From Chitinophagaceae bacterium (GTDB lineage Bacteria > Bacteroidota > Bacteroidia > Chitinophagales > Chitinophagaceae), in the NCBI GenBank assembly GCA_947455215.1, contig CANGNA010000038.1, forward strand, positions 1 to 37,760: DNA of 37,760 nt. The letters run 5' to 3'. Both the position numbers and the translations under genes were made by a program. The notes beneath the pieces were generated by a model. The model searched no databases and had not been told where the DNA came from. It was given only the letters and a program-made list of their open reading frames with translations. This document shows, one piece after another, positions 8,592 to 16,915 of the stretch (position 1 is its first letter; every line of letters starts with the position of its first letter).

Positions 8592-10358
8592 ATGGCAAAC
8601 AAAAAGACAAGCAGGAACAAAAAGCGTAACCAGGCGGCCATCAGCCTGTTGCTCATGGCCCTGATCATTATATGCGTCAATGTACTGGCTTCTTTCTTTC
8701 ATACGGGCTTCGACCTCACCAAAGAAAGACGCTTCACACTCTCCCCTTCTACCAAAACACTCCTGAAGAATATGAAGGAGGTAGCCGTGGTAGACGTATA
8801 CCTGAAAGGCAAGTTCCCCGCCGATCTGCAGCATATGCAGGAAGCCGTGCGCGAAGAACTGGCAGCATTCAAAAACGTAGCGGGAAATAAGATCATTTAT
8901 CGCTTCATAGATCCGTTTGAGGGCAAAAACGAGAACGAGCAGAAACAGATAGCGCGCGATTTGCAGGCAAAGGGCATCGAATTGATACAGCTGCCAAACA
9001 AGGAAGAAGATGGTTACTCGGTAAAAGTGTGCTTCCCGTATGCGCTTGTACAATACAATGGAAGGGAAATGCCTGTCAACCTTGTAGAAAGTGCGCAGGG
9101 TAAGAACAGCCGCGAAAGCCAGATAACTTATGCAAGCGCGCTGCTGGAATATAAATTTGCCAGTGCTATTAATGCGCTATCCAAGCCGGTACAGCCGCGC
9201 GTCGGTTACCTTGTAGGTCATGGCGAGGACCTTAGCGTGCATTCCATCGATATGCTGCTGACACTTGGCGGATATATAGGGCGTGATGGCCGGGAGACCA
9301 AAGGCATCTATAAGCTCGACTCGCTCGACCTGACCAGGATGATACACATATCCAAGGCATATGATGCGATCATTATCAATGCACCTACCATTCCTTTCTC
9401 CGACCCAGACAAGCTGAAGATAGACCAGTACATCATGCGCGGTGGCCACGTATTGTGGGCCGTAAATACCATGAATGCGTCTATGGATAGCTTCTCCCAG
9501 GGTATGCAGAAGTTCATGGCTGTTGAGAACGGACTGAACCTTGACGACCAGTTGTTCAAATATGGCGCCCGTGTCAACGCTGACCTGGTAGAAGATAAGC
9601 AATGTATGCCTATACCGGTGGTTGCCGGTGCTGGCAAAACCAACCTGTACGACTGGGTATACTTCCCGCGCATCAACCCTACTACAGATCATCCTATTGT
9701 CCGTAATATGGACTTTATCATCGGCGGGTTCACCAACAGTATAGATACGATACAGTCTGGCGATATAAAACACACTATACTGCTGGAGACTTCTAAGTAT
9801 AGCCGCACATCATCTTCCCCGGTTACTGTTGCGTTCACCAAGATCAACTACCCTGGTCGTATGGAGAACTTCAACAAGCCTTACCGTCCTGTTGCTGTAT
9901 TACTGGAAGGCAAGTTCCACTCCCTTTACGAAAACCGCCTGGCACGTACTTACCTGCACACGCTCGACTCTATGGGAGAGACGTTCAAATCCAAATGCGA
10001 TACGCCGGGCAGCATGATCATAACATCTGTTGGCAACATTTTCCAGAACGATTTTTCTACAAAAGACGGCTTTATGCAGCTGGGATACTACAAGTATACC
10101 GGCGAACATTTTGCGAATAAAGACTTCCTGCTCAATTGCCTGGAATATCTCACCGATCGCTCAGGCATATTAGAGGCCCGCTCTAAAGACGTAAAGATGC
10201 GCCTGCTGGATCGCGGCCGTGCTGTGGAAGAAAAAACACAATGGCAGTGGATAAATGTAAGTGTACCTATAGCTGTTGTGCTCATTTTTGCATCGGCCTA
10301 CCTGTTCTTCCGCAAGCGCAGATACGAGGTAAAGTTAACACCCAAACAAAAGGATTAA
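8592..10358 (+). CDS. gldG: Gliding-associated ABC transporter component GldG
   Basis: GldG is the large extracytoplasmic subunit paired with GldF. The 588-residue protein has a basic N-terminus, one membrane segment at about residues 15-36, then the family hallmark DLTKERRFTLSPSTKTLLKN (residues 41-60), a long extracytoplasmic domain, and a second membrane segment near residues 555-575 followed by a basic tail (RKRRYEVK). The middle part contains GYLVGHGE and an aspartate-containing strand, DAIIINAPTIPFS, typical of the ABC_transp_aux (GldG) domain. It follows gldF by 12 bases and precedes a DUF4340 gene by 3 bases, so all three are surely co-transcribed. The gliding role is inferred from the family; many non-gliding Bacteroidota also carry the genes. 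Confidence 0.92.
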   Translation: MANKKTSRNKKRNQAAISLLLMALIIICVNVLASFFHTGFDLTKERRFTLSPSTKTLLKNMKEVAVVDVYLKGKFPADLQHMQEAVREELAAFKNVAGNKIIYRFIDPFEGKNENEQKQIARDLQAKGIELIQLPNKEEDGYSVKVCFPYALVQYNGREMPVNLVESAQGKNSRESQITYASALLEYKFASAINALSKPVQPRVGYLVGHGEDLSVHSIDMLLTLGGYIGRDGRETKGIYKLDSLDLTRMIHISKAYDAIIINAPTIPFSDPDKLKIDQYIMRGGHVLWAVNTMNASMDSFSQGMQKFMAVENGLNLDDQLFKYGARVNADLVEDKQCMPIPVVAGAGKTNLYDWVYFPRINPTTDHPIVRNMDFIIGGFTNSIDTIQSGDIKHTILLETSKYSRTSSSPVTVAFTKINYPGRMENFNKPYRPVAVLLEGKFHSLYENRLARTYLHTLDSMGETFKSKCDTPGSMIITSVGNIFQNDFSTKDGFMQLGYYKYTGEHFANKDFLLNCLEYLTDRSGILEARSKDVKMRLLDRGRAVEEKTQWQWINVSVPIAVVLIFASAYLFFRKRRYEVKLTPKQKD

Positions 10359-10361
10359 GCC

Positions 10362-11459
10362 ATGTCTAAGCCTATAATATACTTCCTGGTGCTGGTACTG
10401 CTCGGTGCCGGTATCTACTTCCTTATCGTAAAAAAGAACGACAACCCTTTTGGCGCTACTGAGGCCGGCTTTACAGTAAAAGACACGGCAGCTGTGTACA
10501 AGCTGTTCATTGCAACCAACGACAACTTATCAGTAACAGTTGAACGCAAGAGCGGTAGTAATTGGATGGTGAACGGCACCATGAAGGCCCTGCCAAGTAC
10601 CGTGGATATGGTGCTGACCACGCTGTTAAAACAAGAAGCAGTAGCGCCGGTAACACAGGCCGCCTACGAACCGGTGATCAAGAACCTGGCCAGCGAGGGC
10701 GTGAAAGTAGAAGTATATGGTAAGGACAATAAGAAGATGACCGTTTTCTATGTTGGCGGTCCATCTGCCAATGGCAACGGCACCAACATGCTGATGGAAG
10801 GTGCAAAAATGCCTTACGTGGTGCAAACGCCTGGTTTCAACGGCAGTTTGCGTGCGCGCTATACCGCTAACATAACCGACTGGCGCGATCGCGCAGTATT
10901 TGATGTGCCGGCCAGCAACCTGAAGTCCGTATCTATACAATATGCTGACAAACCACTTAACTCTTACGTTTTTACTAAGAACGGAGACAACTACGCAGTT
11001 GCCGGTGACCCCACAGTGACTACAAAGCTGGGAGCATTGAACAAGGCAAAGGCCGGCGTATACGCAGGCTACTTTACCAAAGTTTATTGCGAGGGTTACC
11101 TGAATGGCATCGATGGTATGGATAGCACCATCAAAACATCAGACAAACTGGGCACTATCGATGTGGAGTCTACTACAGGCGAAAAGCAGCATGCTGACAT
11201 CTACTGGATGAACCTGAACCGCCGTAGCAAGAATAAGCTTACAGGCGATGATGTGATACCAGATAAGTATGACGCCGACCGCATGTATGCTGTGATAAAC
11301 GGCGGCAAAGACACCGTACTGATCCAGACATTGACCTTCTTCAAATTACTGCGCAAATCTTATGAGTTCTTTACCGAAAGTACGCCTGATGCTGCGCCGC
11401 AGAACAACAACGTACTGATAAAGAATGGACGCTCCCAGATGAAGGGAACTATTCATTAA
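10362..11459 (+). CDS. DUF4340 membrane-anchored protein linked to GldFG
   Basis: The 365-residue protein has one N-terminal membrane segment (residues 4-23, IIYFLVLVLLGAGIYFLIV) followed by KKND and a long extracytoplasmic part resembling the DUF4340 domain: VYKLFIATNDNLSVTVERKSGSNWMVNG, then a repeated beta-rich layout with DWRDRAVFDVPASNLKSVSIQY and a second similar segment. DUF4340 proteins have no assigned biochemical role but are often encoded beside GldG-like proteins in other phyla, which suggests an accessory subunit of this ABC system. Here the start is only 3 bases after the gldG stop. No cysteine lipobox is present. The family call is good; the subunit role is inference. Confidence 0.85.
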   Translation: MSKPIIYFLVLVLLGAGIYFLIVKKNDNPFGATEAGFTVKDTAAVYKLFIATNDNLSVTVERKSGSNWMVNGTMKALPSTVDMVLTTLLKQEAVAPVTQAAYEPVIKNLASEGVKVEVYGKDNKKMTVFYVGGPSANGNGTNMLMEGAKMPYVVQTPGFNGSLRARYTANITDWRDRAVFDVPASNLKSVSIQYADKPLNSYVFTKNGDNYAVAGDPTVTTKLGALNKAKAGVYAGYFTKVYCEGYLNGIDGMDSTIKTSDKLGTIDVESTTGEKQHADIYWMNLNRRSKNKLTGDDVIPDKYDADRMYAVINGGKDTVLIQTLTFFKLLRKSYEFFTESTPDAAPQNNNVLIKNGRSQMKGTIH

Positions 11460-11477
11460 ACTTCAAGGACCAAAAAC

Positions 11478-11558
11478 CAAACTCCAGGAACTAACTGATA
11501 ATATGATTTTGGGCTCTTGGGGCCTGGTACTTGGTACTTAAAGCTTGGTTCCTGGATT
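11478..11558. repeat. Intergenic inverted repeat between DUF4340 and acyl-CoA synthetase genes
   Basis: A 9-bp inverted pair, TCCAGGAAC and GTTCCTGGA, brackets a stretch holding the short direct repeat TGGTACTTGGTACTT. It lies between converging genes and may act as a weak bidirectional terminator, but there is no clean T-run. Similar wordy repeats built from short GG/CC tracts are common between Bacteroidota genes. Confidence 0.45.
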
Positions 11559-11567
11559 TTCAAAAAC

Positions 11568-13349
11568 TTATTCAGCGTAGATCCCCTCTATATCCTTAGC
11601 ATATTTAGTATTGATCACTTTACGCTTGATCTTGAGCGACGGCGTAAGTTCGCCGCTGTCTATGGTCCATTCATCAGGCAGTAAGGCTATCTTCTTCACC
11701 TGTTCCGGGTGGCTGAATTGTGGGTTGTACTTATCCACCACCTTCTGTAGCTGCTCCTGCACTTCCTTCATTTTCACCAGGTCGCTGTTCTTCTCTGGTA
11801 TAGACATGTTCGGATGCGCATCGCGCAGGTATTTACGCACCTGCACAAAGCTGGGCACTATCAGGGCACTTACAAATTTACGGCCATCACCCACCACCAT
11901 CATCTGTTCTATATATGGGCTCTCCTTCATCTTATTCTCTATCACCTGCGGAGCCACATATTTACCGCCACTTGTTTTGAATATCTCCTTCTTACGGTCT
12001 GTTATTTTCAGGAAGCGCCCTTCTACCCATGCACCTATGTCACCGGTATGAAACCAGCCATCTGGCTCAAATACCCCCTGGGCAAGCTCGGGATGTTTGT
12101 AATATCCGCTGGTCACATTGGCACCACGGGTCAGTATCTCGCCATCTTCAGCCAGCTTTACTTCCACATTACGGATCAGCGGGCCTATAGTGCCTATACG
12201 CCTGTCTTCGCTTTCAAATCGGTTCACAGATACAACTGGCGATGTTTCAGTGAGCCCGTACCCTTCCATTATCACTATCTGTGCTGCGGTAAATATGCGG
12301 ATCAGTCGCTCCTGGGTAGCAGCACTGCCTACCACTATCGCCTTTACATTGCCACCCAATGCTTCACGCCATTTTTTGAACACCAATGCATTGGCTATGG
12401 CCAGTTGCAGCCTGTACCACGCACTGCCGGGCTTGGCATTGTCATATACCTTACCCAGCCCCAGCGCCCAGAAAAAGAGCACACGCTTTATGCCTTTCAA
12501 TTCGCTGCCGGTATTCATGATGCGCTCATACACCTTCTCCAACAAACGGGGAACAGTGGTAAAAACCAATGGCTTCACCTCCTTCAGGTTCAGCCCAATG
12601 GTATCCATACTTTCCGCATAATAGATGCTTACACCCGCCTGCAGGTAGATGTAGCTGACCATGCGCTCGAAGATATGATTGAGGGGCAGAAAGCTAAGCG
12701 CCTTACTGCCCTTATCGGCGAAGGTGAAGGCTGGCATCGAATCCTGTACATTGCTAACAATGTTCTTATGTGTGAGCATTACCCCCTTAGGGTTGCCCGT
12801 GGTACCGCTGGTATATATGATGGTAGCCAATGTTTCGGGCACTATGCGGCTAGTTACCGATGCATCTGCAACAGCACCTGCCACTATGAATTCGCGCCAG
12901 TGACGCACGCCCGCCACCTCATCAAAACAAAAGATGTGTTGCAGGCTGCTCACCATACCAAACGCCTCTTTATAACGCTTGTAGATATCTGCGTTGCCTA
13001 CAAATACCACCTTAGCCTCAGCCTCGCTCAGCACGTATACTATCTCCTCGGGGCTTATGGTAGGATATACCGGGGTAAGCACCCCACCCGTCAGCTGGGC
13101 GGCCAGGTCGGTCATTATCCACTCCGGTCTGTTGGGTGATACTATGGCTATCTTTTCCTGCTTTTCGGCATCCAGCACTGGGTTGGCCAGCCCCAGGTGC
13201 AACAGCCCTGCCGCCAGGCCACAGGCGGTGTCCCATACCTCCTTACAGCTATAGGTGCGCCAGTTGCCTTGCTCTTTGGCTGCCAGCATTACCTCTCCCG
13301 GAGCCTGCTGTGCACGCTGCTCCACTATGTCGAAAAGACGATTTACCAT
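11568..13349 (-). CDS. Long-chain acyl-CoA synthetase (AMP-forming)
   Basis: The enzyme activates fatty acids with ATP to acyl-AMP and then acyl-CoA, for beta-oxidation or lipid synthesis. The 593-residue protein has all hallmarks of the ANL superfamily: the ATP-binding loop YTSGTTGNPKGVM at residues 179-191, the YGLTETSP motif at 364-371, WFHTGD at 432-437 with the ribose-binding aspartate, and DRKKEIFKTSGGK at 451-463 where the C-terminal domain hinges. The FadD-like long-chain type is indicated by LNHIFERM and the two-segment spacing, but chain-length preference cannot be read from sequence. It is encoded alone; the next gene upstream on the same strand, arginine decarboxylase, ends in its own terminator. 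Confidence 0.93.
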   Translation of the reverse strand: MVNRLFDIVEQRAQQAPGEVMLAAKEQGNWRTYSCKEVWDTACGLAAGLLHLGLANPVLDAEKQEKIAIVSPNRPEWIMTDLAAQLTGGVLTPVYPTISPEEIVYVLSEAEAKVVFVGNADIYKRYKEAFGMVSSLQHIFCFDEVAGVRHWREFIVAGAVADASVTSRIVPETLATIIYTSGTTGNPKGVMLTHKNIVSNVQDSMPAFTFADKGSKALSFLPLNHIFERMVSYIYLQAGVSIYYAESMDTIGLNLKEVKPLVFTTVPRLLEKVYERIMNTGSELKGIKRVLFFWALGLGKVYDNAKPGSAWYRLQLAIANALVFKKWREALGGNVKAIVVGSAATQERLIRIFTAAQIVIMEGYGLTETSPVVSVNRFESEDRRIGTIGPLIRNVEVKLAEDGEILTRGANVTSGYYKHPELAQGVFEPDGWFHTGDIGAWVEGRFLKITDRKKEIFKTSGGKYVAPQVIENKMKESPYIEQMMVVGDGRKFVSALIVPSFVQVRKYLRDAHPNMSIPEKNSDLVKMKEVQEQLQKVVDKYNPQFSHPEQVKKIALLPDEWTIDSGELTPSLKIKRKVINTKYAKDIEGIYAE

Positions 13350-13481
13350 GTAGCTAATTTAAAGAAAAAGTTGCGAAAGGAATTGACATATATCAAATTG
13401 TGGGTTAATAGTGAACTCAAGCCTATCACACAACATACAAATAGAAAAAACAGGCACAAAAAAAGTGACGACAAATAACAC

Positions 13482-13511
13482 AAAAAGAGCCGTCTCCCGA
13501 CGGCTCTTTTA
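13482..13511 (-). terminator. Terminator after arginine decarboxylase
   Basis: Bases 13483-13494 pair perfectly with 13499-13510 (12 bp, loop TCCC). On the - strand the stem is followed by a T-run. It lies 21 bases past the stop of the arginine decarboxylase gene and separates it from the acyl-CoA synthetase gene. Confidence 0.9.
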
Positions 13512-13531
13512 CTATTTCCTTTAGTATTTTA

Positions 13532-14998
13532 CTATTTAATGTACCCCAGTATTTTCAGCATACTTTGCGGGCTTTGTTCCTTGGCATACAACCAGTCTTC
13601 CAGCTCACCGTCTTTGTTCATTTCTACAACTATATGCTTAGGCGATGGTATCATACAATGTTTGATGCCGCCATAGCCTGCAAGCTGGTCCTGGTAGGCA
13701 CCGGTGTGGAAGAAGCCGATATACAATGGCTCTTTTGCCTCTTTGGCCTTAGCTTCCTTCTCTTTGGGATCTTTCGATTCCTTAGCGTCTTTAGGGCTTT
13801 GTAACTTAGGCAGGAACACCGCATTGATATGTTCTTCTGAGGTATAGAAGTCGTGGCTGTCGCAGGTAAGGCCACCCAGGTGCACCTCCTGGTATTCATT
13901 GTCCCATTTATTAATGGGCAGCATCAGGAACTTTTCCCCTATGCCCCAGGTATCGGGCAGTGTGGTGATGAATGAGCTGTCTATCATATACCAGATCTCA
14001 CGATCATTCTGCATCTTTTCATCAAGCACGCTGTAAATAACAGCACCTGTTTCGCCGATGGTAAATGAACCAAATTCGGTATAGATATCGGGCACATCTA
14101 CCTTATTCTTCTTACATACCGTTTTGATAGTAGATACTATCTCGTTGATCATGTAATTATAATCGTAGTCGAAGTTGAGCGAGTGTTTGATCGGTAACCC
14201 GCCACCTATGTTCAGGCCTGTAAGCTCCGGGCATATCTTCTTCAGCTGGCAATACAGGTTCAGCACCTTGTTCAGCTCGCTCCAGTAATACACATCGTCC
14301 TTTATGCCTTTATTCATAAAGAAGTGTACCATCTTCAGACGGAACTTATCGTTACCCTTTATTTTATCTACATAAAATTCCAGCACGTCGCGGTTGCGTA
14401 TGCCAAGGCGCGATGTATAGAAATCGAAAGTTGGCTCTTCTTCTGTAGCTATGCGGATGCCTATGTTTACCGGCTCTTTAGAGCGGATAGACTTTTTATA
14501 ATCTTCAAACTCGTTCTTATTGTCCAGGATAGGAATAACGTTCTTAAAGCCGTCGTTTATCAGGGAAGATATCGCGCGGGTATAAGCACGGGTCTTAAAG
14601 CCATTGCAGATGATGAACGTCTCCTTGTTCACCTTCTTTTTGGCATACAGTTGCTTGATGATATCTATATCGTAAGCAAAAGAGGTCTCCAGGTGTACAT
14701 TGTGCTTAAGTGTCTCCCCAACTATAAAAGAGAAATGCGAGCTTTTGGTGCAATAACAATAGTAATAATCCCCATCGTACTTATGCTTTTTGATCGCATC
14801 GCCAAACATTTTCTTGGCCTTGGCTATCTGCATACCTATTTTAGGCAGGTAGGTAAGCTTGAAGGGCGTGCCATATTTGTCAATCAGCGCTTTGATATCC
14901 AGGCCGTTGAACAGCAATGTGTTGTTGTCGTTGGTATCAAATCCTTCCTGCGGAAAATGGAAGGTCTGGTGTACGAGATCCGTGTAAGTATTATTCAT
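13532..14998 (-). CDS. speA: Arginine decarboxylase, short Bacteroidota type (fold III PLP enzyme)
   Basis: This enzyme decarboxylates arginine to agmatine for polyamine synthesis. The 488-residue protein belongs to the alanine-racemase-fold decarboxylases: K85 in YCYCTKSSHFSF is the expected PLP lysine, GLNIGGGLP at 261-269 binds the phosphate, TEFGSF and GETGAVI follow, and C379 in GLTCDSHD is the active-site cysteine from the partner subunit. It is shorter than the roughly 630-residue E. coli SpeA. Residues 401-423 form a Lys/Glu/Ala-rich low-complexity insertion inside the C-terminal beta domain, just before LYIGFFHTGAYQ. A possible -7 element (complement CAAAATTA) is at 15040-15047. Arginine is the likely substrate by family; ornithine or another basic amino acid is a lesser alternative. 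Confidence 0.9.
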   Translation of the reverse strand: MNNTYTDLVHQTFHFPQEGFDTNDNNTLLFNGLDIKALIDKYGTPFKLTYLPKIGMQIAKAKKMFGDAIKKHKYDGDYYYCYCTKSSHFSFIVGETLKHNVHLETSFAYDIDIIKQLYAKKKVNKETFIICNGFKTRAYTRAISSLINDGFKNVIPILDNKNEFEDYKKSIRSKEPVNIGIRIATEEEPTFDFYTSRLGIRNRDVLEFYVDKIKGNDKFRLKMVHFFMNKGIKDDVYYWSELNKVLNLYCQLKKICPELTGLNIGGGLPIKHSLNFDYDYNYMINEIVSTIKTVCKKNKVDVPDIYTEFGSFTIGETGAVIYSVLDEKMQNDREIWYMIDSSFITTLPDTWGIGEKFLMLPINKWDNEYQEVHLGGLTCDSHDFYTSEEHINAVFLPKLQSPKDAKESKDPKEKEAKAKEAKEPLYIGFFHTGAYQDQLAGYGGIKHCMIPSPKHIVVEMNKDGELEDWLYAKEQSPQSMLKILGYIK

Positions 14999-15039
14999 CT
15001 ATCGTAGTCAGTGGGGCAATTGTGAATGTTATTGCCAAA

Positions 15040-15047
15040 CAAAATTA
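15040..15047 (-). promoter_or_regulatory. Possible -7 element for arginine decarboxylase
   Basis: The - strand reads TAATTTTG here, a match to TAnnTTTG, 41 bases before the start codon. No clear -33 TTTG is seen upstream, so this is tentative. Confidence 0.4.
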
Positions 15048-15112
15048 GTTATTTACATTAATGATGAGCCAATAAATTTTAAGGGAATATGAAATTATTG
15101 TTAACGCGATAT

Positions 15113-15152
15113 AATGGCTCAATTACTTAACAGCCTGGTGGCTCAATGACTG
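15113..15152 (+). repeat. 8-bp-period AATGGCTN repeat array, copy 1
   Basis: Five consecutive 8-base units fill 40 bases: AATGGCTC, AATTACTT, AACAGCCT, GGTGGCTC and AATGACTG. The second and third units have drifted from the consensus. The same pattern recurs at 16247, 25006, 25602, 25711 and, as a fragment, near 27349. Confidence 0.8.
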
Positions 15153-15255
15153 ATACAAATAAGCCCGTCCGGCAATTCGACTATTCGAAAATAAAGGGGC
15201 TTATAAGGTGCTTGCTTTGTGGATAATGAATTGGCCAATGAAAGAGACATTAAAG

Positions 15256-15263
15256 TATGTTTG
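15256..15263 (+). promoter_or_regulatory. Possible -7 element for the EamA permease gene
   Basis: TATGTTTG matches TAnnTTTG and ends 12 bases before the ATG at 15276. A weak upstream TTGG at 15230 is the only -33 candidate. Confidence 0.45.
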
Positions 15264-15275
15264 CAGCCGTAACCT

Positions 15276-16241
15276 ATGAAAAAGTCGCTGATACAACTGA
15301 ACATGGCCGTGGTGCTGTGGGGATTTACCGGGGTGCTGGGCAGGGCTATAAGCCTTGATGCGCCTATGCTGGTGTGGTACCGTATGTTGTTCACTGCCCT
15401 GTTCATGGCAGCAATACTCACCTACCGCCGCCAGTGGGTACCGGTAAACCGGGCCGATATGTGGCGGCTGGTGCAGGTAGGCTGCCTGATGGGACTACAC
15501 TGGGTGGCCTTTTACGGGTCTATCAAATTCACCAATGCATCCATAGCGCTGGTATGCCTGTCTACCGGCAGCATATTTACCTCTTTCCTCGACCCCCTCA
15601 TCAATAAGGGCAAGTTTGATATAAAGGAAGTAGCGCTGGGGCTGCTGGCCCTGAGTGGGGTATTTGTTATATACCGTTTCAAGCCGGAGCATGCAGCTAA
15701 TACGGAAGTGTTTGCCAATTTCGGCCTGGGCATCATTTCCGGTATTGTGGCTGCTGCACTGGCCAGTATATTTACCATGCTTAATAAAAAAGTAGCACAT
15801 AAATACCCGGCACGTACCATGGTGTTTTACGAGATGACCACAGGCTGGATATTTCTTTGCCTGCTGATGCCCGTTGTATATTACTACCTGCCCAACACGC
15901 GCTTTATGCCCACCAGCACCAACCTACTGGGCCCGGATTGGCTCAAAAACGACTGGATGTGGCTACTGATCATGAGCCTATGCTGCACCGTATGGGCGCA
16001 ATCGCTGTCGTTGACCGCGCTCAAAAAATTAAGTTCCTTTATTGTAACACTATCTGTAAACCTAGAGCCTGTTTATGGCATCATCCTGGCCTTTATCTTT
16101 TATAAAGAAGACCAGTACCTGGGCACAGGCTTCTATTTTGGTGTGGGCCTTATCATGCTATCGGTACTACTACAGGTGCTGCGAATGATGAAACCGAAAA
16201 GTCCGAAGGGCTATGTAGAAGAGAAGGGCGGGATAGATTGA
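15276..16241 (+). CDS. EamA-family (DMT superfamily) permease
   Basis: The 321-residue protein is an inner-membrane transporter with about ten hydrophobic helices in two EamA repeats, the normal layout of drug/metabolite transporters. The first repeat begins MKKSLIQLNMAVVLWGFTGV and includes GLHWVAFYGSIKFTNASIALVCLSTGSIFTSFLDPL, the typical end of a first EamA half; the second contains CTVWAQSLSLTALKKLSSFIVTLSVNLEPVYGIILAFIFYKE, the matching end of the second half. Substrate cannot be inferred: family members export amino acids, metabolites or drugs. It stands alone on the + strand between two - strand genes and is flanked on both sides by copies of the 8-bp-period repeat. Confidence 0.9.
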   Translation: MKKSLIQLNMAVVLWGFTGVLGRAISLDAPMLVWYRMLFTALFMAAILTYRRQWVPVNRADMWRLVQVGCLMGLHWVAFYGSIKFTNASIALVCLSTGSIFTSFLDPLINKGKFDIKEVALGLLALSGVFVIYRFKPEHAANTEVFANFGLGIISGIVAAALASIFTMLNKKVAHKYPARTMVFYEMTTGWIFLCLLMPVVYYYLPNTRFMPTSTNLLGPDWLKNDWMWLLIMSLCCTVWAQSLSLTALKKLSSFIVTLSVNLEPVYGIILAFIFYKEDQYLGTGFYFGVGLIMLSVLLQVLRMMKPKSPKGYVEEKGGID

Positions 16242-16246
16242 TTGTT

Positions 16247-16286
16247 AATGGCTCAATGGCTGAATAGCTTAATGGCTCAATGACTG
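16247..16286 (+). repeat. 8-bp-period AATGGCTN repeat array, copy 2
   Basis: Five units without gaps: AATGGCTC, AATGGCTG, AATAGCTT, AATGGCTC, AATGACTG. This is the cleanest copy in the window. It begins six bases after the EamA gene stop and ends before the smpB stop. Confidence 0.9.
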
Positions 16287-16319
16287 CCATAATGTATACA
16301 ACCGAGCAAACCAGCTAAA

Positions 16320-16772
16320 TTACTTAAGGTATCGCTTTATTTCCCTGTCTACTTCACGGGCCTTGATAGATTCACGCTTATCGTGTTGTTTCTTGCCTTT
16401 ACCCAGGCCTATCTCTACTTTGGCATAGCCTTTATCGTTAATGAACATATTGAGGGGTACGATGGTAAGGCCTTTTTCTTTTATCTTCTGTTGCCACTTG
16501 CGCAGCTCTTTCTTGTTCAATAGCAGCTTACGATCGTGAACGGGTACATGGCTCAGGTAGCCGGCATTGATGTATATGGCAATGTGCAGGTTCTTTATCC
16601 ATAATTCGCCCGCCGACGAAAAGTAACAATAACAGTCGTTAAAGCTCACCTTATTCAACCGCACGGATTTGATCTCTGACCCTGTAAGTACGATACCGGC
16701 AGTCAGCCGATCCTCGATCGCGTATTCGAAGGTGGCGGGCTTATTCTTTATAAATACTCTGTCGTCTGCCAT
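16320..16772 (-). CDS. smpB: SsrA-binding protein SmpB
   Basis: SmpB binds tmRNA and brings it to stalled ribosomes for trans-translation. The 150-residue protein has the OB-fold landmarks in order: FEYAIEDRLTAGIVLTGSEIKSVR at residues 15-38, a central NLHIAIYINAGYLSHVP with the basic HDRKLLLNKKEL segment, LTIVPLNMFINDKGYAKVEIGLGKGKKQHDKRE and a basic C-terminal tail (IKAREVDREIKRYLK) that in the family folds into the ribosomal A site. The start ATG at 16772 is preceded by a repeat-rich spacer. No tmRNA gene was recognised in the window. Confidence 0.97.
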   Translation of the reverse strand: MADDRVFIKNKPATFEYAIEDRLTAGIVLTGSEIKSVRLNKVSFNDCYCYFSSAGELWIKNLHIAIYINAGYLSHVPVHDRKLLLNKKELRKWQQKIKEKGLTIVPLNMFINDKGYAKVEIGLGKGKKQHDKRESIKAREVDREIKRYLK

Positions 16773-16785
16773 TGTGAAAGTTAAA

Positions 16786-16910
16786 AAGTTAAAGGGTTAA
16801 TAGGGTAATAAGTCAAGTGGCAACAGGACAACAAGTTAAAAGGTTAATAAGGCTGTGTAAGTTTGCATCACATCTGGCCTTATTAACCTCTTATCTTTTT
16901 AACCAGTTGA
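16786..16910. repeat. GTTAAAAGG/GGTTAATAAGG wordy repeat with inverted arms
   Basis: Between smpB and accD the sequence is built from variants of GTTAAAAGG and GGTTAATAAGG. Bases 16841-16853 pair perfectly with 16877-16889 (13 bp) across a 23-base loop, and weaker pairing extends outward. It sits directly downstream of accD and may act as its transcription end, or may be another dispersed Bacteroidota repeat. Confidence 0.6.
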
Positions 16911-16915
16911 CCTAA

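Noticed and set aside
11814-13139. Long + strand frame of 441 codons opposite the acyl-CoA synthetase gene
   Set aside because: It is antisense to a gene with complete family motifs, and its translation is rich in Tyr, His and Cys without any recognisable domain. It is a shadow frame.
14324-15007. + strand frame of 227 codons opposite arginine decarboxylase
   Set aside because: Shadow of the decarboxylase gene, which has conserved PLP and cysteine motifs.
15113-16286. Repeat arrays considered as a CRISPR array
   Set aside because: Units are 8 bases without spacers and there are no cas genes; the pattern is a short-period tandem repeat.
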